The notes beneath the pieces were generated by a model, which saw only the letters and a list, made by a program, of their open reading frames with translations, was not told where the DNA came from and searched no databases. Positions 20,975 through 29,833 of a stretch of DNA of 41,817 bases are shown one piece after another; positions within the stretch are counted from its first letter, which is position 1; the number at the start of each line of letters is the position of its first letter. The stretch comes from a virus: positions 1-41,817 of IMG/VR virus record IMGVR_UViG_3300031274_000005. One strand, 5' to 3'. A program made the position numbers and the translations under genes.

Positions 20975-21286
20975 TTAATCCTCCAGCGCCGTCAGGATGA
21001 CATTGACCGGGGTATCGGCGCTCGACGAGGCGGCGCGGATATCGTCCCCATCTCCCAAAATGCCGGAAATCGTCGTCTGATCCCCGGCTACCAGTGTCAT
21101 CGCGTCGGTAATCTGATCGGCTTCGGCGTCTCCATTCACATAAACTGTAAGCGTCGTATCATCGCCGGTTAGATTGACGAACATTACCGAAACGCCCGCC
21201 TTATTCGTCACCGATGCGGTATAAAGGGTGTCCACCGTGCCGCTGCCGGTGAGCTGGTCTTGGATTACGCTTGCCGTTGCTGCCAT
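20975..21286 (-). CDS. Small beta-rich tail protein
   Basis: A 103-residue protein rich in Thr, Val and Asp, strand-forming throughout, with no Cys. It sits between two fibre-type genes. A small fibre or tip protein is inferred from position. Confidence 0.55.
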   Translation of the reverse strand: MAATASVIQDQLTGSGTVDTLYTASVTNKAGVSVMFVNLTGDDTTLTVYVNGDAEADQITDAMTLVAGDQTTISGILGDGDDIRAASSSADTPVNVILTALED

Positions 21287-21293
21287 TCAGCCC

Positions 21294-22439
21294 TCACAAA
21301 TTCCAGAAGTCAAAGAAGTCTTCGCCATCGCCACCGCCCGCCGTGGCCCCATCCTCGACATTGATCAGCGTTCGCACTTCAGCGGCAGTCATGCCCTTGA
21401 CATCTTCGCCGGTCAGCCGCCCAACCATCCGCTGCTCGGCAATGTTGATGTCCACCATCGCCGCGCCGGTGTACGCCAGGATGTCGCCTTGAGTCAGCGC
21501 CGTTATGGTTACATCAGACAAATCATCCAATGAGGCCGCCCCGCCCCCGCTGCCGATATCATCCAGGAGCCACATATAGCAGCCCCCAGACTGGATATCA
21601 AACAGGCACAGGGCGTGCTTGACGTATTCATCGAGGGTGATATCGGCACCATTCCAGCAGTAGATGTTGCCGGTCAGATGCTTAAATACCACCGTCCGGC
21701 CATCGTCGGCGGCATGGAAAAGGATGAGTATGAATGCGTCGCTGGCCCCATCCCCATCCCAGCTGATAGTGTCCACATCGTCAGACGGGTCGTTGTCTTC
21801 TGTATCGACGGCATGATAGGATTGGGTGGCCGTAATGGCACCGCTCGAAATGGTCAGCTCCGGGGGGGCAGCCAGGATCAGCCCGTCGGGATTGAGATAA
21901 TCCTCGCCCGCCGTTCGCGCCACTGGCTCCCGACTGGCGTCCGTGCCTATCACCGTTGCCGATGCGGGCATCAAGACCTCGGCGGTCAGCGTGCCATTCG
22001 CCGCTGTGACGACGTATTTGGCATCGACCGGCGCGCCGCTGGCGATCTCGCTCAGGGTAATCGGGCCGATGTTGTCGTCCTGAAAGCTCAGGTCGGCGGC
22101 ATCGCGGGCGACAATGTTATCCACATGGATGCTGTCCGGGTAGGTGCGCTCGTTCGTCCCATCATAGCTGAAGCCCTCCGCATACCACCCCGGCTGAGAG
22201 CGCCCCTTCTTGATGCGGATACGGTCGCCCGTGTTGGGCGATGTGTACGCCATCTGCGGGACTTCGACAACCCCGCGCGGGTCGCTGCCGCTGTCCGTCT
22301 CCGGGGCGACCTGCATCATCCCGGTCTGCGAATCGTTGCCCACCACCCGCCACGGTTCCGGTTCGTGGTCCTTGATGCGGTTCTCGATATAGGTGTGCAG
22401 CTTGCGCTGCACGCGCGCTCGTAATGCCTCGTTTGCCAT
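21294..22439 (-). CDS. Tail fibre-like protein
   Basis: A 381-residue protein. N-terminal helix, then beta-rich repeats with a shared motif (DLSFQDDNIGPITLSEI; SLDDLSDVTITALTQGDIL) typical of phage fibre shafts, and a Gly-rich end (GGGDGEDFFDFWNL). ATG 22439 lies in a TGATG overlap with the hub gene; upstream in-frame starts are less likely. It probably projects from the tail tip. Confidence 0.72.
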   Translation of the reverse strand: MANEALRARVQRKLHTYIENRIKDHEPEPWRVVGNDSQTGMMQVAPETDSGSDPRGVVEVPQMAYTSPNTGDRIRIKKGRSQPGWYAEGFSYDGTNERTYPDSIHVDNIVARDAADLSFQDDNIGPITLSEIASGAPVDAKYVVTAANGTLTAEVLMPASATVIGTDASREPVARTAGEDYLNPDGLILAAPPELTISSGAITATQSYHAVDTEDNDPSDDVDTISWDGDGASDAFILILFHAADDGRTVVFKHLTGNIYCWNGADITLDEYVKHALCLFDIQSGGCYMWLLDDIGSGGGAASLDDLSDVTITALTQGDILAYTGAAMVDINIAEQRMVGRLTGEDVKGMTAAEVRTLINVEDGATAGGGDGEDFFDFWNL

Positions 22440-23995
22440 CAGCCTGTCGTAATCTGCTCCGCGTGGCAGCTCGTCAACCACTGCGGGTTAGGGGTGTTCA
22501 ACCCCGTTACCGTATGCCGTACTTCTTTGATGTAGCCGTTGTCCAGCCCGATCGTAGCCAGCCCTGCCGGGTCTGGCTCCAGGTAGACGTAAAAATCGTC
22601 GGCCACGTTTAATGCGTTGCTGCCCAGCATCGTCCAATCCAGGTCCCACTCGCGGTTAGCCTGGGCCAGCAGGTCGTAACACCATTCCAGCCCCGTGTTG
22701 TAGTCGGGGATATAGACGCCGCTTTTGACGTACTGCTGTTTGCCCGGATCGCCCTCGTCTCCATACAGGATGGTAGTGTCCACCGGCACGCCATCGTCGT
22801 TGAACTGCTGCCCGACCAGCTTAATCGAGCTGTATTTCGCCTCGTAATATTGCGCCTTCCATGCCTTGCTGTCGCCCTCATTGAAGGCGAAATCCTGAGT
22901 CAGCGGGGCGCTGCTGCCAAAGACGGGGTTGGGCGCGGCCCAATATTCGTCTGCCCGCACCACGCGGTCCGGCACGCACTGCACGCTCCCCGTGTAGTTG
23001 CAGAAAAAATAGCCCAATTGGGACGCCATCACGTCGATCAACTGCTGCCGGAAGCTGCCCATATTCACCGTGAACCGCTGGAAGCTGTTCGGGTCGTCCC
23101 AGATGGTGCAGTTGTAATACTGGGCGGGCGTATAGAGATAGCCCGCCATGATGTCCCAGGCCGCATCGCTCATTGCCAGGTCGGCGCGATAGCGGTATTC
23201 ATCGCCCCCGGTCGGGTCGCTGCTGCCCAGCCAATAGCGGAGCATCCCATGGTCTCCATCATGCTCGGACAGGGCGCTGTAATTCACCTTTCGATCCAGC
23301 TCTTCGGCAGGAGATTCGAGCGGGATGGTCACGGTCTGGGTCGCCTTTGAATAGGCGTAATCCCCCACCCGCAGCAGACACAAATTCTCGGCCCGCTTGT
23401 AGCCCCCGATGGGGCTGGCGACTCCGTTGAAATAGGGCACCATATGGAACAGGATCAGCTTCCCCGGCTCCAGCCCATCGAAATCGGCGGTGCGGTCGGT
23501 GAGGCGCAGCTCTCCAGACCAGCCGTGGGCATCATATGACCCGGCGAAATTGAAACTATCCACCGCGCCGGGATTCCAACTCCCCGTGTAAATGTAGGCA
23601 TAGCGGTCGTTAGTCTGCGAATTCGTGGCTGTTACGGTCAGCTTCACCACTACGATCTCGCCGTTGGCCCCGGTGGGCGTCACCGTACATTGCGTCCCCG
23701 CCGGGCTGAGGATGGCGCTGCCACTCTCCAGGCTCCAGGTATGACCGGATGCCGCCGTGCCGCCGCGCTCGATGCTGTCCCCGCCGTACAACGTCACTGG
23801 CACACCAACCGGCGTCCGCGAGTAGGGGGGGCTGACGAGCGCCACCGGGGATTGAAAGGTCGCCATCGCATAACCGACCGCCCCCATGCCGGTGAAGTTG
23901 GCCGGGTCGATCCGGTCGAAGAGCGCCAGGTCATGGGTAAACCCATAGCTGTAGACGTTCTTGAGGGTGTTGTATTGGGCGGCGCTCAGGGTCAC
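22439..23995 (-). CDS. Tail hub/tip protein with Ig-like insert
   Basis: A 518-residue protein. An Ig/PKD-like beta domain (~55-145, with GHTWSLESGSAILSPAGTQCTV and VVKLTVTATNSQ) precedes a long domain with hub-type features (LTRYWLGSSDPTG area, GVYIPDYNTGLEWC). Position after the distal-tail-like gene and before fibres suggests the tail hub. Start GTG with GGAG 7 bp upstream. Confidence 0.68.
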   Translation of the reverse strand: MTLSAAQYNTLKNVYSYGFTHDLALFDRIDPANFTGMGAVGYAMATFQSPVALVSPPYSRTPVGVPVTLYGGDSIERGGTAASGHTWSLESGSAILSPAGTQCTVTPTGANGEIVVVKLTVTATNSQTNDRYAYIYTGSWNPGAVDSFNFAGSYDAHGWSGELRLTDRTADFDGLEPGKLILFHMVPYFNGVASPIGGYKRAENLCLLRVGDYAYSKATQTVTIPLESPAEELDRKVNYSALSEHDGDHGMLRYWLGSSDPTGGDEYRYRADLAMSDAAWDIMAGYLYTPAQYYNCTIWDDPNSFQRFTVNMGSFRQQLIDVMASQLGYFFCNYTGSVQCVPDRVVRADEYWAAPNPVFGSSAPLTQDFAFNEGDSKAWKAQYYEAKYSSIKLVGQQFNDDGVPVDTTILYGDEGDPGKQQYVKSGVYIPDYNTGLEWCYDLLAQANREWDLDWTMLGSNALNVADDFYVYLEPDPAGLATIGLDNGYIKEVRHTVTGLNTPNPQWLTSCHAEQITTG

Positions 23996-23999
23996 GGCG

Positions 24000-24341
24000 T
24001 TACTCCGAACTCGTGCTGATGTAGGACACGGCCACGGACACGCCGGTCACGTAATTCAGGCGCTCAGAGCCGACCGGCAGGTCGAGATTGCAATAGACCG
24101 TCCGCCAGCCTGATGTCCGGCCAGGGATGGTGCAGGATTGGCGCTGGCCGTTCATCGAACTGATCCGGCTGTTGAGTTCATGAAAATCGCTTGCGCTCAT
24201 GACGTCCCAGTTGAGCGTCATCGTTTCATAGGCGTTATAGACAATCCGCGTTCCCTTGCGTCCGTATTTGGCGCGCTCCTCGAAGGTGCCCCAGGGATCG
24301 TCGATGCCTAATGTTGAGTGGTTGATGCGGAAGCTGCCCAT
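24000..24341 (-). CDS. Small tail-tip protein
   Basis: A 113-residue protein after the tape measure, where siphophages have the distal tail or a small tip protein. It is compact and beta-rich with 2 Cys. TGATG overlap with the tape measure. Assignment is positional. Confidence 0.6.
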   Translation of the reverse strand: MGSFRINHSTLGIDDPWGTFEERAKYGRKGTRIVYNAYETMTLNWDVMSASDFHELNSRISSMNGQRQSCTIPGRTSGWRTVYCNLDLPVGSERLNYVTGVSVAVSYISTSSE

Positions 24342-25645
24342 CAGCCGCCTCCTATGTCGCCCAGCAGGCCATCTAGCATATCCAGGCTAATCAATTCCAC
24401 AACCTCGCGTATCGTCTTATCAGCCCAATCTCCACTCACATTGACAGTGCCCATCCGCTCGGCTCGCGCCTGGCCCTGGGATTGTATATCGCTGCGGATG
24501 GTATCGATCAGTGGCTCCCCGCCGCGCCCCACATTAAAATTAGATTGATCTTGAAAAAATCCGACCCCGCCGATCGTGCCGGTTTCAGGATTAAAAGTCT
24601 TTTCCAGCCATTGGGCCGCCGGGCTTTCGGAAAACTCGCCAATTGCCTCGAATAAATCCGTAACCGCACTTACAACCGTTGTAATTCCTGCCGCCACGGC
24701 CTCCCAATCAATATTCTGGAGCTTGTCCACCAGCCCCTCGGCGAAAGTGTCGGCAATCGCCATTACCTCGTCTTCATGCTCATCCCACCATTCGAGGATA
24801 GATTGCAGCCCCTCAGTGATGAGCGGCAGGAACTTCTCGCCAATATCGCGGGTGGCGGCCTCAAACTCGGCCCTGATGCGCCCCCAGGAGCCAACGATTG
24901 TCTCTTCCGCGATGGCCTGCGCCGTTCCTGCCGCGCCGTAGTTCTCCAAAAAGATTCTCATATTCTCAATGCCGCCCTGTGCGGTGTCCGATAGCTTCTC
25001 GGCTTCAACCTCAACAAGACCCGTTAATCGTCCTCCCGTCTGTTCAATTTCGTCGGCGGCATCCCCCAAGCCCATCAATTTACTTACATTCACGTCTAGC
25101 AATCGGGTAAGCTGAGATAAATCGCCCTGGAGGGCGGCGGTCACACCGCGCGCCATAAGCTGAAAAGGCACATCGGGGCGAGTGGCGGATAGGTCTTCGG
25201 TCATTTGTAGGAGTTCTTCCCACAAATCAATATCGAAGTTGCCCTCGGCATCCTTGGCAGCAGCGGCAAGCTGTTGCCCGCCAGCCGCCACCTGTTCCCA
25301 ATTTTGACCCAATTCCTGTGATATTTGATCAATCCGCTCCATAACGGCGGCGGCGTTTTCCTGGCTTCCTGTTAGATGCTCCAAAACAACTTCATACCGC
25401 TGGGCCTGAACCGCCTGATCCAGGAAGATGTTATAGAGTCCCTTGCCAACCTGGATTGCCGTTTGGATGTTTTGAGTAAAGAAGAAAGCCGCCTGGTTCA
25501 GCGCATTGAATGCCGCCGCGCCCGCCGCGCCGATCCCTTTGAGATCGCTGACGAAATCGTTCACCATACCCATGGCCCGACGCAGGCCCGATTGCAGCCC
25601 TTGCGCGGCGGCGGTGATGACGATTTCGATCCGGTTCTTAGCCAC
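24341..25645 (-). CDS. Tape measure protein (short)
   Basis: A 434-residue protein with long helices and hydrophobic central segments (GIGAAGAAAFNALNQAAFFF), internal repeats of small residues and Gln-rich helices (QISQELGQNWEQVAAGGQQL), typical of tape measures. At 434 residues it is short; with about 1.5 angstrom per residue the tail would be near 65 nm. Start GTG. Confidence 0.78.
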   Translation of the reverse strand: MAKNRIEIVITAAAQGLQSGLRRAMGMVNDFVSDLKGIGAAGAAAFNALNQAAFFFTQNIQTAIQVGKGLYNIFLDQAVQAQRYEVVLEHLTGSQENAAAVMERIDQISQELGQNWEQVAAGGQQLAAAAKDAEGNFDIDLWEELLQMTEDLSATRPDVPFQLMARGVTAALQGDLSQLTRLLDVNVSKLMGLGDAADEIEQTGGRLTGLVEVEAEKLSDTAQGGIENMRIFLENYGAAGTAQAIAEETIVGSWGRIRAEFEAATRDIGEKFLPLITEGLQSILEWWDEHEDEVMAIADTFAEGLVDKLQNIDWEAVAAGITTVVSAVTDLFEAIGEFSESPAAQWLEKTFNPETGTIGGVGFFQDQSNFNVGRGGEPLIDTIRSDIQSQGQARAERMGTVNVSGDWADKTIREVVELISLDMLDGLLGDIGGG

Positions 25646-26021
25646 GGTCTATCCTGTTAAAATCGCGCCCGGCTTTCCAGATAATTTTGACGGCCAGCCA
25701 GAGCGACTTGAATGCTGCCCCGGTGTTCATTCGGATTGTTTTCATGCCCACATTCACCAGCAGCACCGCCATATCGATCCGGCTTTCCCGGAGCTGTTCC
25801 TCCAGCCAGTCATGGTCAATTTCGGCGGCTCTTGGTTCAATCCCGCGCTGCTCCAGCACCTTCTGCCGGGCAGATTGGCGCACCTCATCCATATCAACCG
25901 ACCGCAGGGCATCGGCCAGGATCGCCTGCATGCGGGGATTGCCCTCCACCTTTTCGCGGAGCGCTTCCATCCGATCCAGCAGCGCGCTGACCTCTTGCTT
26001 ATTGCCGTTGTCACTCATCAT
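25638..26021 (-). CDS. Tail assembly-type helical protein
   Basis: A 127-residue helical protein (EVSALLDRMEALREKVEG, LRESRIDMAVLLVNVGMK) between the tail tube candidates and the tape measure, the usual place of tail assembly chaperones. No slippery frameshift site was identified by eye, so the usual gpG/gpGT arrangement is not evident. Confidence 0.58.
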   Translation of the reverse strand: MMSDNGNKQEVSALLDRMEALREKVEGNPRMQAILADALRSVDMDEVRQSARQKVLEQRGIEPRAAEIDHDWLEEQLRESRIDMAVLLVNVGMKTIRMNTGAAFKSLWLAVKIIWKAGRDFNRIDRG

Positions 26022-26371
26022 CGATCCCTGTATTGATAGGCATTCTGAACAGCCTGTCCCTTGGTGTAGGCAGGCAGCTTCCAGGCATAGCAGTTGCCCA
26101 GGCTGAACGCGTCCTCCCCATCCCCCAGTACGATAGTACAGGCGGTCGGCGTGATGCCTATCGATTCCTGCCCGCTGTCGTCGGGCAGCTTTTCAGCAGT
26201 GAATGACCCCGTGAAGCCGGTGCGGATGTTATAGACCGTCACGTCGCTGTCGGTCGCCCCGGCGTGCTCGGAAAACTGCGGGCCGGGGCTGTGACGCCAT
26301 TGAATAATCCGCGCGACGGTCGTTCCGCTGATGCTCACATAGCCATCCAGGCCGACGAATACCTGAGACAT
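26018..26371 (-). CDS. Second tail tube-like protein
   Basis: A 117-residue beta-rich protein with layout similar to its neighbour at 26375-26830 (N-terminal strand, TGSFTAEKLP). It could be a minor tube protein or completion factor. Overlaps the next gene (ATGA). Confidence 0.55.
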   Translation of the reverse strand: MSQVFVGLDGYVSISGTTVARIIQWRHSPGPQFSEHAGATDSDVTVYNIRTGFTGSFTAEKLPDDSGQESIGITPTACTIVLGDGEDAFSLGNCYAWKLPAYTKGQAVQNAYQYRDR

Positions 26372-26374
26372 AGG

Positions 26375-26830
26375 CTAAGTGCTGGCCGCCGGAATGCCCT
26401 GCCAGCCCGCATCGAGTGATGCCTGGACGTGAGGATCGCCCCGCAGCGTTTGCATGGCGCGGTCGTTCTTCCCCAGCTTCGATATCTGCTGTAGATGGAA
26501 CAGGCAGTCGAGCTGGAAATAGCGGCCCTCGCCGGTTCCGTTGGGGTAGAATTTCACCCCGCGCGCCTCTTCGGCCCTATCGATCACCTGCGCGCAGACG
26601 TAGGTGTTCCCCAGCACCGAGTTGGTGTCGTCGGTTTCCATGTCCACTTCGATGAAGTAGGTGACTTGCCCATGGGCTACCGTCTTATAGGTGCTGCCCG
26701 TGAACTCGACCGACTCCGGCGTCCCGTCATCGAGCCGCACCTCCGTAATGTTGGGCAGTGTCACAAAGTTGGCGGTGCTGGTTTCCAGCTGCACAACCAT
26801 GTTGACGCCCGTGTAGCGTGTAAAGGCCAT
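26375..26830 (-). CDS. Major tail tube protein (probable)
   Basis: A 151-residue beta-rich protein (VRLDDGTPESVEFTGSTYKT, TYFIEVDMETDDTNS), whose features (a strand then TGS loop, then strands) and position before the assembly protein fit a tail tube subunit. Confidence 0.6.
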   Translation of the reverse strand: MAFTRYTGVNMVVQLETSTANFVTLPNITEVRLDDGTPESVEFTGSTYKTVAHGQVTYFIEVDMETDDTNSVLGNTYVCAQVIDRAEEARGVKFYPNGTGEGRYFQLDCLFHLQQISKLGKNDRAMQTLRGDPHVQASLDAGWQGIPAAST

Positions 26831-26834
26831 CCTG

Positions 26835-27299
26835 TTAACTCCTGTTGTCTATGATAAACAGCCATTCGTGCTCGATAGTCAGCCCAACCATAGGCGGGTC
26901 TAACTCCTCAAAAACCACCGCCGAGATCGTCACCGTCGCGTCGGCGGCCAGCGTGGCGGTGGTGTAATCGTCCGGGTCGGTGCAAAGGGTCGGGTTGCTG
27001 AACAGCGCATCGATGTAGGCATCGATCACCTGGGCCGCCTTGGGCGTGACCACGTGCCAGCCCCGCTCATCCCCGGCCCGCTGGATCAAACACTTAAACC
27101 GCGCCGTGAAGGTGTTATCCCCCACGTCAAGGCTCGCCGTTGGGCGCACCGGGCTGCTGGTGCTCTCAAATACCGGGGCGATGCAGGGCATGGTGCGCTG
27201 CGCCTCAGCCAGGCTCAGCTCGTCGTCGATGTCATACATCGTCACGCCCGACACACTCAGCGCCGCATGGGCAGCAAAAGCATCTTCAATCCGGCTCAT
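26835..27299 (-). CDS. Tail terminator/completion-like protein
   Basis: A 154-residue protein after the connector gene, where tail terminators lie. Mixed alpha/beta, with a C-terminal strand pair (GLTIEHEWLFIIDN). Positional assignment. Confidence 0.55.
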   Translation of the reverse strand: MSRIEDAFAAHAALSVSGVTMYDIDDELSLAEAQRTMPCIAPVFESTSSPVRPTASLDVGDNTFTARFKCLIQRAGDERGWHVVTPKAAQVIDAYIDALFSNPTLCTDPDDYTTATLAADATVTISAVVFEELDPPMVGLTIEHEWLFIIDNRS

Positions 27300-27919
27300 A
27301 ATGGCCCCCTCTTGTAGGGCGTTAACAATGCCCTCGCCCGCGATGAGATAGCCTGTGGCACAATCACCCCGAAGTCGGTGATGACCGTCACATCGCCAGG
27401 GCCGCTGCCGCCCGATTGTTTCATCAGGTACAGCTCCCTGACCATGATAGCAACCGCCTCCTTGACCGGCTCCGGCGTAGTGGCCGCATAGCCCCAGACC
27501 GCCGTTATCTTCACGGCCCGCCGCCCCGACGGCCAGTAGGCGAAAGTCGAGGAGCTGGGCACGATTTCCAGTAGCCGGTAGGGCGCGGCGTCATAGCGGT
27601 CGCCATCCGATTTCCAGTAGTCGGTGTCTGCCGTCATGGTCGAATAGGACGTGAACGGATATTCCGCCTGCTGCACCGTGGTGATGCTGGTGCACTCGTC
27701 GATCCACAGGTCGATCCGCCCCTCGCCGTCAAAGTAACGGGCGCTGGCGACGACATCAGCGGTGTTCAGCCAGCCCGGATCACCCATCGTCACCCGGTCC
27801 GCCCAGCGCGACAGGGCGGTGATTTCCGCCGTGATCAGCGCATCGTCTGCCGCGTCGGTGGAGTCGATGGCGTTGCGCGTCTTATATTCGGCCAGGGTTA
27901 GATAGTCGTTTGTCGCCAC
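27296..27919 (-). CDS. Head-tail connector (gp6-like)
   Basis: A 207-residue protein. The N-terminus (YLTLAEYKTRNAIDSTDAADDALI, then ALSRWADRV) is the standard signature of gp6/gp15-like head-tail connector proteins. Overlaps the next gene by 4 bases (ATGA). It should form the ring between portal and tail. Confidence 0.8.
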   Translation of the reverse strand: MATNDYLTLAEYKTRNAIDSTDAADDALITAEITALSRWADRVTMGDPGWLNTADVVASARYFDGEGRIDLWIDECTSITTVQQAEYPFTSYSTMTADTDYWKSDGDRYDAAPYRLLEIVPSSSTFAYWPSGRRAVKITAVWGYAATTPEPVKEAVAIMVRELYLMKQSGGSGPGDVTVITDFGVIVPQAISSRARALLTPYKRGPL

Positions 27920-27928
27920 ATTCGCCCC

Positions 27929-28474
27929 TTAACTGAACGCAATCGCGGCGGACACCTCGCCCGCCCCCTGCATGGGCTGAACAAATAAATACCAGGTAGC
28001 GGTGCTGGTTTCGGTCAGCGTGATATCGAGTGCCCCCCCGGCGGTGGTGATGGCAAAGCCACACAGGTCGGCAGTCACTTCTGCCAATTCTTCGCCGTTG
28101 TCGCCAATCGCCACCCCGCCCGATGGTGCACCGGCACTAATGCCGATCCCCGTTGCAACATCCGATATGTGCCACCAGACCACACAGGCTATTGCCATGT
28201 TGGTGCCCTGCTGGTCTTTGAGTTGGACGTCGATATTTCTGTCATCTCCGGCCTGGTCATTGATGGTATAGGTGATGTCCCCCACAAAATCGGTTGCCAG
28301 GGTGGTGATGCCGTCGAGCTGGTTTATCTCGGTGGCGTTGCTGGTGATGGTATCCCCGGCCAGCTTGAGCGCCCCCCCGCTGGCTATGTCGATGTCGCCC
28401 CCGCTGGCAACGTCAATCCCGCCCCCATTGTTGACACTAATCCTGGTGTCGCCTAAGTCATATCCGGTTGTCAT
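27929..28474 (-). CDS. Structural beta-rich protein
   Basis: A 181-residue protein. The start resembles fibre-type repeats (NGGGIDVASGGDIDIASGGA). Then comes a compact beta domain. It lies between the glycosyltransferase gene and connector, in the capsid module. Possible head decoration or fibre. Overlaps the preceding gene by 17 bp. Confidence 0.6.
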   Translation of the reverse strand: MTTGYDLGDTRISVNNGGGIDVASGGDIDIASGGALKLAGDTITSNATEINQLDGITTLATDFVGDITYTINDQAGDDRNIDVQLKDQQGTNMAIACVVWWHISDVATGIGISAGAPSGGVAIGDNGEELAEVTADLCGFAITTAGGALDITLTETSTATWYLFVQPMQGAGEVSAAIAFS

Positions 28475-29147
28475 ATGCTATCTCCTGTTTGTATTCGCCC
28501 AACTTCTCGACCCGCCACAACCCCGGCGCGTCGATATCCGGCCAATAGATCTCGTCCGTTATCGGCTCACAGTGTCCGCACGCCACGCCGGTATGCGTGA
28601 CCTGGGTGAAGCCCTTTTCCTTCGCATCGAAGGCCAGCCCCCAGTCCGCCGCGCCGGGGCCGTCCCGATAAAAGGCGATCTCCTCCAGAACCGGGCGGCG
28701 GATCAGCGTGCAATGGAAACCGCAGCCCAGCGTCTCGACAGGCACGCCCCACAGCTTGCGGGCGCTGTCGGGGTGCAAATCCAGGGTGTCGATATCCCCC
28801 CATTTCAAAGAGAGCGCCGCCGTCCACTGGTGGGGTGGGTTGCGCCATACCGCCAGGCCATAGGCCACGTCAGCCCCCACCGCCAGCAGGTCGTGCAGGG
28901 CCATCCGTGGGATCAGCATGTCGTCATCCAGGCTGAACAGCGCCCCATACTTCCCTTCCAGCGCCATATTCCGCGCCCGGTTCACCTTCAGGCAGTGGAT
29001 ATCGTAGCGGTGGTGGTGCCCCGGATTGGCGTTTTGGGTCCGGTCGAATACCGATGTAACCTCGTGCCCCGCCACGTCGATCTCGTGGATGGAGGTCAGG
29101 GCGGGCATGATGACGCGCGACTGGGTGACGTACATCAAGATTCGCAC
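28458..29147 (-). CDS. GT-A glycosyltransferase-like protein, copy 2
   Basis: A 229-residue protein with a GT-A-like nucleotide-sugar fold: a strand then DDDM (residues 74-77) as the DxD metal site, and a later conserved region ending IYWPDIDAPGLWRVEKLGE. Its C-terminus is very similar to that of the adjacent copy (29135-29833), so the two are paralogues. Likely adds sugars to a virion protein or to the host surface. Sits in the head operon. Confidence 0.75.
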   Translation of the reverse strand: MRILMYVTQSRVIMPALTSIHEIDVAGHEVTSVFDRTQNANPGHHHRYDIHCLKVNRARNMALEGKYGALFSLDDDMLIPRMALHDLLAVGADVAYGLAVWRNPPHQWTAALSLKWGDIDTLDLHPDSARKLWGVPVETLGCGFHCTLIRRPVLEEIAFYRDGPGAADWGLAFDAKEKGFTQVTHTGVACGHCEPITDEIYWPDIDAPGLWRVEKLGEYKQEIAYDNRI

Positions 29148-29833
29148 TCGACCGCCTCCCCCAGCTTCTCGACCCGGTAGAGGTCGTCTGTCTCCACGTC
29201 CGGCCAGTAAATCTCGCCCTTATCAGCGCCAATGTGCCCGCAGATCAACCCGAAATCGCACCGCTGCAAATAGCCCACCCGCTGGGCATCTGCCGATATG
29301 TACCAATCGTTACAGGCTTTGCCGCCCCGCCGGAAGGGCAGCTTGACCATGACGTGCCGCCGATAGGCGGTCAACCCATTGCCCACGCCGTACACGTCGC
29401 GCACTTGCCCCCACGCCAGCCGGGCAAAGTCGGGGTTCATACTATAGCTTTGCCCGCCCAACTCACTAAGCGAGGTATAGGCGCTCCATCGTTGGGACTT
29501 GTGCCGAAACACGTACAACCCATAGGCGATGTCTGCCCCCAATTGGAGCACACGCATCAAACGCGGGAAGGCGTCTTCTGGGATGATAATGTCGTCCTCC
29601 AGGCTGATGAACACATCCCAATCGCCCGCCAAAAACACCTGCTGCGCCCGGCGGTACTTGCGCACCACGTTATCGTGTCCGTCTGCCGACTCATTGTCGC
29701 CATACGCCAGGTAGTGGTCAATCGCCACGCCCGGATCGGCCTGCCGCCAGTAGGCAAGCGCCTTCTGCCAGGAGGCCATCGCCCGGTCAAGCTGGCGATA
29801 GATGGGGGTGTAGACAAACGCTCTTATACTCAC
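29135..29833 (-). CDS. GT-A glycosyltransferase-like protein, copy 1
   Basis: A 232-residue protein: residues ~1-10 first strand, then DWDVFISLEDD (DxD-like EDD at 79-81), a WSAYTSLSE segment and the shared C-terminal block GEIYWPDVETDDLYRVEKLGE. Overlaps its paralogue by 13 bp and the sulfotransferase gene by 4 bp. The three enzymes look like one modification unit. Confidence 0.75.
   Translation of the reverse strand: MSIRAFVYTPIYRQLDRAMASWQKALAYWRQADPGVAIDHYLAYGDNESADGHDNVVRKYRRAQQVFLAGDWDVFISLEDDIIIPEDAFPRLMRVLQLGADIAYGLYVFRHKSQRWSAYTSLSELGGQSYSMNPDFARLAWGQVRDVYGVGNGLTAYRRHVMVKLPFRRGGKACNDWYISADAQRVGYLQRCDFGLICGHIGADKGEIYWPDVETDDLYRVEKLGEAVECES

Noticed and set aside
24341-26021. Programmed -1 frameshift linking tail assembly proteins
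   Set aside because: No convincing slippery heptamer was found at the end of the 25638-26021 gene by eye.
28272-29180. Plus-strand frame of 302 residues
   Set aside because: Opposite the glycosyltransferase gene; no ribosome site and low-complexity sequence.
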